This document shows, one piece after another, positions 13,854 through 19,284 of a stretch of DNA of 19,284 nucleotides; position 1 is the stretch's first letter; every line of letters begins with the position of its first letter. A program made the translations under genes and the position numbers. The notes beneath the pieces are model-generated. The model worked only from the letters and a program-made list of their open reading frames with translations. It was not told the DNA's origin and searched no databases. This DNA comes from JAFGPF01 sp964409485 (GTDB lineage: Bacteria; Chloroflexota; Dehalococcoidia; Dehalococcoidales; RBG-16-60-22). The stretch lies in the NCBI GenBank assembly GCA_964409485.1, contig CAYPDM010000031.1, forward strand, positions 1-19,284. Reading direction: 5' to 3'.

Positions 13854-15949
13854 TCAAAATGAATATCGACGGGCGTGATATCGAGACGCAGGCGGGGAAA
13901 AGCGTCCTCGAGGCCGCGCTGGATACGGGAATCTATATTCCCCATCTCTGCCATCACCCCGACCTCCCGGCAATCGGGGCATGCCGTCTATGCATCGTGG
14001 AAATCGAAGGCGTCGATGGGCTCCAGTCTTCGTGCGTGACACCCGCAGAAAACGGCATGACGGTCATTACGAAGAGCGATGAAATCGACCGCTGGCGGCG
14101 GCTCGCCATGGAGCTTATGCTGGCCGGACACCCCGCGGACTGCGGCTCCTGCGACAAGTATCTCAACTGCGAACTACAGTCGCTAAAGCAATACCTCGGC
14201 TGCGAAGAATTGAGCGCGAGAAGGCGCTCCACACTGCTGCCGATTAACAACGCGAATCCGCTTTTCGTGCACGACCCCAATAAATGCGTGGCGTGCGGCA
14301 GGTGCGTCAGGGCCTGCGGGGAACTGCGCGGCGTGGGGATATTGTATTATGTAAAGAACGACAGGGAAACGCTGACCGGCACGGCCGATGACTTACCGCT
14401 GGCTGACGCGGGCTGTCGGTTCTGCGGCGCCTGCGCCGAGGTCTGCCCTACCGGGGCGATACAGGACAAAGAAGAACTCGTCAAGGGTAAAAACCGCAGG
14501 AACGCCCTGATTCCCTGCCGGTACACCTGCCCCGCCGAGATAGACGTGCCGAGATACATACGCTTCATCAGGCAAAAAGACTATTCAGCCGCCGCCGCCG
14601 TTGTCCGCGAGAAGGCGCCTTTCCCCGGTGTGCTCGGCTACGTATGCGACCGTCCCTGCGAGGAAGTATGCCGCCGGGGCGAGGTGAACGAGGCTATTTC
14701 TATCAGAGAGCTCAAGCGCTTCGCGGCGGAACACGACAAAGACAGGGCCTGGGAGGAGAATTCTCTTAAAAAAGCACCGACCGGTAAAAAGGTGGCGATT
14801 GTCGGGTCGGGGCCTTCCGGCCTGACCGCGGCCTACTACCTTAACAACAAAGGACATGCCGTGACCGTATTCGAATCCGCGCCTTTTGCCGGGGGCATGA
14901 TGCGTTCCGGAATCCCGGAATACCGCCTTCCCAGGGACGTACTCGATAGCGAAATACGAGATATAATCGACCGGGGGGTTGAGATAAAGACCGGTACGCG
15001 CGTGGAATCGGTAGACGCGCTGCTGGGAGAAGGGTACGACGCCGTGGTGGCGGCCATCGGGACCCACCGGGGTCAGAAGCTCCCCATCCCGGGGTCGGAC
15101 AGTCCGGGTGTACTCATAGGAATCGACTTCCTCAAAGATATAAACCTGGGGAATCAGGTGGAAATCGGGGGGGAAATCGTGGTGCTGGGGGGCGGCAACG
15201 TAGCATTCGACTGCGCCCGCGCGGCCAGGCGACTCGGCGCCGCCGATGTTTCCCTGGCCTGCCTGGAAAGTCGCGAGGAGATGCCGGCTACGGACGATGA
15301 AATCAGGCAGGGGGAAGAGGAGGGAATCGTGGTTCATCCCGGCAGGAGCTTTAGCCGGATTATCACCGAAAACGGCCGCATTACCGGTGTGGAATGCTCA
15401 AGGGTCGCCTCGCTTAGCTTCAACGAGGATAAAAACCCCTGCATAGAAATAGAGGAAAATTCCGGGCACGTACTGGAAGCGGACACGGTGATATTCGCCA
15501 TCGGCCAGTGCCCGGATATACCGCCGGACTTCGGGCTGGATATAAAATCCGGCAATCTCTTAGAAATCGACTCGTTTTCATTCGGCACGAGCAAAGAGGG
15601 GGTCTTTGCCGCCGGCGACGCCGTAAACGGAACGTCGTCGGTAATCAAGGCCATAGCTTCCGGCAGAAAAGCCGCCGTCGCCGCCGACAGATACCTGGAA
15701 GGAAATGGTATTATAGATGAGAAGCTCGCCGCCGTCAGCGAACCGGAGAAATGCATAGGTTTCAAGGAAGGGTTTGCCTTTGTAAAGCGCAGCGAGGAAG
15801 CCTGCGTACCGCCGGAAGAACGGGTAAAGAGCTTCGATAAAGTGGTGCGGGACATAGATGATAAAACGGCGGACGAGGAATCCGAGCGCTGCCTGCAATG
15901 CGATTTGAGATTAAAAATTCAATCGGTTAAGTTCTGGGGAAATTATTGA
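13838..15949 (+). CDS. NuoG-like ferredoxin region fused to a GltD-type FAD/NAD(P) reductase
   Basis: This 703-residue protein is a chain of redox modules. First comes a [2Fe-2S] plant-type ferredoxin (Cys 38, 49, 52, 66). Next is a NuoG-type His-Cys3 [4Fe-4S] site (His 98, Cys 102, 105, 111), then a 2[4Fe-4S] ferredoxin (Cys 150/153/156/160 and 193/196/199/203). The GltD-type region begins with its own Cys set (227, 231, 270, 274, 278), followed by an FAD site GSGPSGLTAAYYL near 323, an NAD(P) site GGGNVAFDCARAARRLGA and the FAAGDAVNG motif. GltD-like subunits move electrons from NAD(P)H to clusters, or split them between two acceptors. The start is GTG 13838, overlapping the NuoF-like gene; ATG 13859 is an alternative. 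Together the two genes encode a soluble NAD(P)-linked oxidoreductase; flavin-based bifurcation is possible but unproven. Confidence 0.92.
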   Translation: MSEEIIKMNIDGRDIETQAGKSVLEAALDTGIYIPHLCHHPDLPAIGACRLCIVEIEGVDGLQSSCVTPAENGMTVITKSDEIDRWRRLAMELMLAGHPADCGSCDKYLNCELQSLKQYLGCEELSARRRSTLLPINNANPLFVHDPNKCVACGRCVRACGELRGVGILYYVKNDRETLTGTADDLPLADAGCRFCGACAEVCPTGAIQDKEELVKGKNRRNALIPCRYTCPAEIDVPRYIRFIRQKDYSAAAAVVREKAPFPGVLGYVCDRPCEEVCRRGEVNEAISIRELKRFAAEHDKDRAWEENSLKKAPTGKKVAIVGSGPSGLTAAYYLNNKGHAVTVFESAPFAGGMMRSGIPEYRLPRDVLDSEIRDIIDRGVEIKTGTRVESVDALLGEGYDAVVAAIGTHRGQKLPIPGSDSPGVLIGIDFLKDINLGNQVEIGGEIVVLGGGNVAFDCARAARRLGAADVSLACLESREEMPATDDEIRQGEEEGIVVHPGRSFSRIITENGRITGVECSRVASLSFNEDKNPCIEIEENSGHVLEADTVIFAIGQCPDIPPDFGLDIKSGNLLEIDSFSFGTSKEGVFAAGDAVNGTSSVIKAIASGRKAAVAADRYLEGNGIIDEKLAAVSEPEKCIGFKEGFAFVKRSEEACVPPEERVKSFDKVVRDIDDKTADEESERCLQCDLRLKIQSVKFWGNY

Positions 15950-16005
15950 CCGGCGTATTAATAACAGCGTATAAAACATACAATCGTTAGCCAAGGAGGA
16001 CTAAA

Positions 16006-17454
16006 ATGAGCAATATACCGGCGGAAGCCGAAGCAGCAGTAATCGGCTCCGGCGTGGCGGGCCTGGCCGCGGCGGTTACCCTGGCGGAAGGCGGCACTAA
16101 AGTCATCGTCTTTGAAAAAGAGCGCTCTCTGGGAGGCACCTCCAACTTTTTCCACGGCATGTTCGCCGTGGGGAGCGATATGCAGAAAAAAAGATACATA
16201 TTTTACAGTCGCGACGACGCATTTAAAAACATCATGGACTACAGCCACTGGCGGGCCAACCCCCGCCTGGTGAGGGCCATCGTCAACGAGTCCGGGGGGA
16301 CAATCGGCTGGCTACAGCAGGAGGGAGTGGAATTTACGGACGCCACCATCAACATCCCCGACGCGCCCCGCACCTACCATACCGTCAAGGGCAAAGGCGA
16401 GGCGGTGGTCAAGGCGTTGACCACCCGGGCCAGGGAACTGGGGGCAACCGTGCTGCCCGCGACGCCCGTGAAGCAGTTATTTAAAGCCGGCGACCGTATT
16501 GCCGGAGTAATCGTCGAGGAGAACGACGAGGATATACAGATAGCCGCTAAAGCGGTAATTATAGCCAGCGGCGGCTATGCGAACAACAAGGAGTGGATTA
16601 AGAAATACGCGGGGTACGACCTGGATGTAAACGTGGTGCCGGTGGGCAACGTGGACAAGGACGGAGACGGCATACGCATGGCTTTCGAGGTAGGGGCCGC
16701 CGAAGAAGGTCTCGGCGTGCTTGAACTGGTGAGAGTCGGCCCGGTAGGCACGGAATTCGCCATGGGGTCGCACCTCGAACACGCCGCCGTACAGCCGGAC
16801 CTTTGGGTCAACGGCAGCGGGGAGCGGTTCTGCGACGAATCAATCGGCTTCGACGACGCCTACCAGGGTAATGCCAACATCCGGCAGAAGGATGGCTGCA
16901 CTTACAGCATATTCGATACCTCCATCAAGCAGGAACTAATTGAAAACGGAATAACCAAAGCCATGGGAATGGACTTCCCGCCCGGCTCGCGCACCACCGA
17001 GCTGGAACGCGAACTCGAGGTGGCCCGGAAGAACCAGAGCAAGGAGGTATTCGAAGCGGATTCAGTCGAGGAACTGGCCGGCAAAATAGGAGTCGACCCG
17101 GCGGCGCTCAAGGCCACCGTCGAGGAATACAACGGGTTCTGCGAGAAAAGACAGGACGCGCTTTTTGCCAAAGACCCCAGATACTTACGCCCCATCATCG
17201 GGCCGAAATACTACGCCGTAAGGGCGAAGACCGTCTTCCTGGGGACTCTCGGCGGCATCAAGGTCAACCAGAACATGGAAGTGATAGACAAGAAAGACAA
17301 GGTCATTCCCGGGCTTTACGCCGTCGGCTACGACGCGGGCGGTATGTACGGAGACAGCTACAGCATCGGGAACTCGTCCGGCCTGTCATCCAGCTTCGCC
17401 GCGAATTCCGGGCGGATTGCCGGCAGGAACGCGCTTAAATATCTCGGCAAGTAA
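16006..17454 (+). CDS. FAD-dependent flavoprotein of the fumarate reductase/urocanate reductase family
   Basis: This 482-residue FAD_binding_2 protein shows the Rossmann motif AVIGSGVAGLAAAVTLAE near residues 11-28, FEKERSLGGTSNF, an ASGGYANN segment near 187, and the C-terminal FAD contact KVIPGLYAVGYDAGGMYGDS. The family includes fumarate, urocanate and methacrylate reductases and ketosteroid dehydrogenases. In soluble fumarate reductases an Arg follows NEIT-T and another lies in GANRLGGN. The matching places here read DESIGF and GDSYSIGNSSG, so both arginines seem absent and a dicarboxylate substrate is doubtful. No cytochrome or signal peptide is attached, so it is probably cytoplasmic. 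AAGGAGGA at 15993-16000 gives a strong start. It follows the NuoG/GltD fusion by 56 bases and may use electrons from it. Confidence 0.9.
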   Translation: MSNIPAEAEAAVIGSGVAGLAAAVTLAEGGTKVIVFEKERSLGGTSNFFHGMFAVGSDMQKKRYIFYSRDDAFKNIMDYSHWRANPRLVRAIVNESGGTIGWLQQEGVEFTDATINIPDAPRTYHTVKGKGEAVVKALTTRARELGATVLPATPVKQLFKAGDRIAGVIVEENDEDIQIAAKAVIIASGGYANNKEWIKKYAGYDLDVNVVPVGNVDKDGDGIRMAFEVGAAEEGLGVLELVRVGPVGTEFAMGSHLEHAAVQPDLWVNGSGERFCDESIGFDDAYQGNANIRQKDGCTYSIFDTSIKQELIENGITKAMGMDFPPGSRTTELERELEVARKNQSKEVFEADSVEELAGKIGVDPAALKATVEEYNGFCEKRQDALFAKDPRYLRPIIGPKYYAVRAKTVFLGTLGGIKVNQNMEVIDKKDKVIPGLYAVGYDAGGMYGDSYSIGNSSGLSSSFAANSGRIAGRNALKYLGK

Positions 17455-17496
17455 ATAATGCAACCAATGCCTTAGCGGAAGTCCGGACGTCTTTTG

Positions 17497-17964
17497 CTAT
17501 CTCGACCTTACCTCGATGATAATACCGCCGACGGCGCCGGTCTCGAAGTAAGCGAAGCTGGCCTTTTCGCCAGCCCCGCTGGTGAGCACCTCGATACCGT
17601 GTTCGTCCAGTTTTGCCATCTCGGCGGGGACATCATCGACGAGATAGCCGATATGATGGAGACCTTCGCCGCGGCTATCAAGGAACTCCTGAAGCGCCGA
17701 TTCTCCTCCGCAGGGTTCGAGCAGCTCAAGCTCGGAGTCGCCAATCTTAGCATTACTGATTCTAAGCTTCCATTCGGCGGGTCTGCCGTGAAGCATACCC
17801 TTGAACGACTCTTCAATGTAAGGCGAGCCGTCCGGCATTCCAAAGCTCCCTATGCCGAGGGCAGTCAAATGCTCTATCGTCTTTTCAATATCCCTGACCA
17901 CCACGCCGACGTGATGGTATTCCCCGGGTTTAAACGGCGAATTTTCCAGCTTTTTCAGCACCAT
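17497..17964 (-). CDS. VOC-family protein, methylmalonyl-CoA epimerase-like
   Basis: This 155-residue protein holds a paired beta-alpha-beta-beta-beta vicinal-oxygen-chelate fold. Likely metal ligands are His 18 (EYHHVGVVV), Glu 80 (ELELLEP), His 104 (GLHHIGYLVDD) and Glu 151 (GGIIIEV), the pattern of methylmalonyl-CoA epimerase and glyoxalase I. ELLEP and LHHIGY favour the epimerase side. Without mutase genes in view, the substrate stays open. AAAGGA lies just upstream of its ATG on the minus strand. It follows the aldehyde ferredoxin oxidoreductase gene by 27 bases and is probably cotranscribed with it. Its end lies 42 bases from the stop of the convergent flavoprotein gene, and I see no clear terminator hairpin in that space. 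Confidence 0.88.
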   Translation of the reverse strand: MVLKKLENSPFKPGEYHHVGVVVRDIEKTIEHLTALGIGSFGMPDGSPYIEESFKGMLHGRPAEWKLRISNAKIGDSELELLEPCGGESALQEFLDSRGEGLHHIGYLVDDVPAEMAKLDEHGIEVLTSGAGEKASFAYFETGAVGGIIIEVRSR

Positions 17965-17991
17965 TATAAATCCTTTCTCGACTCTCTGAAG

Positions 17992-19284
17992 TTATCCGGG
18001 CAGGCCGGAGCCGGGTCGCTGGTCGGGGGGATACAGTGCGTCTGCCACGTCGTTGAGACCAAGCTCCTGCAGTTTTGCCAGACTCGGTTTCGTGGTAAAC
18101 CTGTCCCAGTCGAGGGCGCCCAGGTTCCAGTAAGCCTGCGCCTCATAATCGCGGGTAACGCCGGCCAGCGGGCCTTCCTCCTGCGGGGGGACACCCGGTA
18201 TTCTGGGGTGGACGAAACGCTCCAGGGGATTATCACCTTCCCGGAGGGTAAAAACGTGCCTCATCACGCCAATCCTCTCGCCGTTCTTACGCAGCTCCTC
18301 CCCGGAGCGGTCCCAGCCGGTAACGTATTTCAGGAACCCTATGATATATTTATCCGGGTTGCCGGCGATGCCGCCGTGCATGCAGAGTCCGGCGGCGCTG
18401 CTGACGTACTGCATGAACTGTTCCGGCCCGAAACCGGTGGTGTGGCGACCGGGGGTGGCGTCCATGTGATACATAGCCATCGTCATCCTTTCGCCGAAGA
18501 AGCTGGCCTTGGGGTCGTGCATGCCCAGCTCCTGCCCGCCGATATGAACCGCGTATTTCTCGGCGCCCTTGCCGATTTTTTCTGCGGCTGCCTTCACGCC
18601 GTCGGCCAGGATATCTCCGAATCCTTCCCGCTTGACCATTTTCTCGGTCATAGCCACCAGAGCATCGGGATTGCCCCAGGTCAAATCGATGCCGTCCGTA
18701 TCCTTCCGGGTAATGATGCCGTGCTCGTATAACTCCATGGCAAAGGCAATAATACTGCCGCCCGATATGGTATCGAACCCGTAGGAATTACAGAGGTGGC
18801 TGGCCATGGCGATAGACTCGGCATCTGTGTTGCAGCAGTTCGCCCCGAAAGCGCCTATCGTCTCGTATTCAAGTCGGTGATTGCCGGCGGGGTACGGATA
18901 TTTCACGCCAGCTTTCAGGCTGCCCTTACAGGCGGCGGGACAGTGCCAGCAGCCCTTGCGCTTGTCCAGGTTGGCTATCATATTATCGCCTTTGAGGCCG
19001 GAAACATCAGGAATCTCATTAACGCCGATACCGCCCCAGTTTTTAACGGGGGTATCGCCGCTGTGAGCCGAAGCGTCCCCGTGACCGCTGGTGCCGTAGA
19101 CGCCGAAAAACTCCAGGAACTTCTTCCCCTCCTCCATTTGCTCTTTACGCAGCTTACCGGCCCCTTCAGGGTCGAATACCGGCACCTTTAACTCGCCCCT
19201 GGCCACGATTGCCTTGAGCTTCTTCGAGCCCATGACCGCACCGATGCCGGAACGCCCGGCGGCGTCTCCCCGGTTGGTCATAAT
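17992..19284 (-). CDS. Aldehyde ferredoxin oxidoreductase, C-terminal part (5' end outside the window)
   Basis: The reading frame enters at the window edge and gives about 430 residues of an AOR-family protein that is normally near 600-640. The visible part begins at the family motif NRG.AAGRSGIGAVMGSKKLKAI, so roughly the first 170-190 residues are missing. CWHCPAAC provides three [4Fe-4S] ligands and GLCMHGG the fourth. GHMDPKA-like HDPKASFFGERM and DATPGRHT segments form the bis-pterin site of the tungsten or molybdenum cofactor. AORs oxidise aldehydes to acids with ferredoxin as acceptor, or run in reverse; some relatives act on other substrates. The last residues run into TAA at 17992-17994. 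The ATG at 19279-19281 is internal, not the start. It is cotranscribed with the VOC gene and would exchange electrons with the ferredoxin-linked systems nearby. Confidence 0.95.
   Translation of the reverse strand: MMTNRGDAAGRSGIGAVMGSKKLKAIVARGELKVPVFDPEGAGKLRKEQMEEGKKFLEFFGVYGTSGHGDASAHSGDTPVKNWGGIGVNEIPDVSGLKGDNMIANLDKRKGCWHCPAACKGSLKAGVKYPYPAGNHRLEYETIGAFGANCCNTDAESIAMASHLCNSYGFDTISGGSIIAFAMELYEHGIITRKDTDGIDLTWGNPDALVAMTEKMVKREGFGDILADGVKAAAEKIGKGAEKYAVHIGGQELGMHDPKASFFGERMTMAMYHMDATPGRHTTGFGPEQFMQYVSSAAGLCMHGGIAGNPDKYIIGFLKYVTGWDRSGEELRKNGERIGVMRHVFTLREGDNPLERFVHPRIPGVPPQEEGPLAGVTRDYEAQAYWNLGALDWDRFTTKPSLAKLQELGLNDVADALYPPDQRPGSGLPG

Noticed and set aside
14585..15337. A 250-codon minus-strand frame inside the NuoG/GltD fusion gene
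   Set aside because: It lies wholly within a gene with clear domains on the other strand and has no family resemblance.
17481..17488. GTCCGGAC palindrome between the two convergent operons as a terminator
   Set aside because: It has no loop and only a four-T run close by. It cannot form a usual terminator hairpin.
17494..18732. A 412-codon open frame on the plus strand opposite the VOC and AOR genes
   Set aside because: It is a shadow of two clearly recognised minus-strand genes in GC-rich codons. Its translation resembles no family, and no ribosome site fits its start.

Overview
The window looks like part of a chromosome from an obligate anaerobe. Nearly every protein is an iron-sulfur, flavin or molybdenum/tungsten-pterin enzyme, or a factor that builds metal centres, and there are no respiratory oxidases or mobile elements. 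Base composition is near 50-55% GC, Shine-Dalgarno sites are strong, and TTG and GTG starts occur. The gene families recall Dehalococcoidia-type Chloroflexota or sulfate-reducing/syntrophic Firmicutes and Desulfobacterota. The phylum is inference and cannot be fixed from this sequence alone.

Region 1 (1-333) holds a complete tRNA-Asp(GTC) with encoded CCA, then a gene-free stretch with a good sigma-70-type promoter (TTGACA-17-TAAGAT).

Region 2 (334-7427) reads as one long co-directional operon of twelve genes with short gaps or overlaps. The order is: a DUF134 helix-turn-helix regulator; two small Gly-rich DUF5320 proteins; a NifX/NifB-type cofactor-binding protein with a Gly/Met-rich linker, interrupted by a 100-N assembly gap; a small zinc-ribbon protein; two MinD-like ATPases with inserted ferredoxin domains; an FmdB zinc ribbon; an Mrp/NBP35 ATPase that lacks the usual cysteines; an IscU-like scaffold; a small Cys/His protein resembling ATC hydrolase; and a radical SAM enzyme. 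A clear intrinsic terminator follows at 7547-7578. The set (NifX-like protein, two MinD-ferredoxin ATPases, Mrp) parallels the ORP (orange protein, Mo-Cu cluster) loci of sulfate reducers. It carries extra, poorly described partners, and I consider it the most likely undescribed system here: a candidate metallocluster assembly or carrier complex.

Region 3 (7757-12030) is a three-gene cassette: FAD-linked oxidase, HdrB/GlcF-like iron-sulfur protein, FAD-linked oxidase. It probably oxidises a 2-hydroxyacid or a similar substrate and passes electrons to the Fe-S subunit.

Region 4 (12228-17454) has its own promoter. It encodes a NuoF-like flavoprotein with a lost cluster ligand, a NuoG-N-terminus/GltD fusion protein, and a fumarate-reductase-family flavoprotein that seems to lack the canonical catalytic arginines. 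The first two look like a soluble NAD(P)H-linked electron-transfer module.

Region 5 (17497-19284, minus strand) converges on region 4. It holds the C-terminal two thirds of a tungsten/molybdenum aldehyde ferredoxin oxidoreductase, running off the window edge, followed by a VOC/methylmalonyl-CoA-epimerase-like protein. Regions 3-5 together suggest ferredoxin- and NAD-linked oxidation of organic acids or aldehydes; the substrates cannot be read from sequence.
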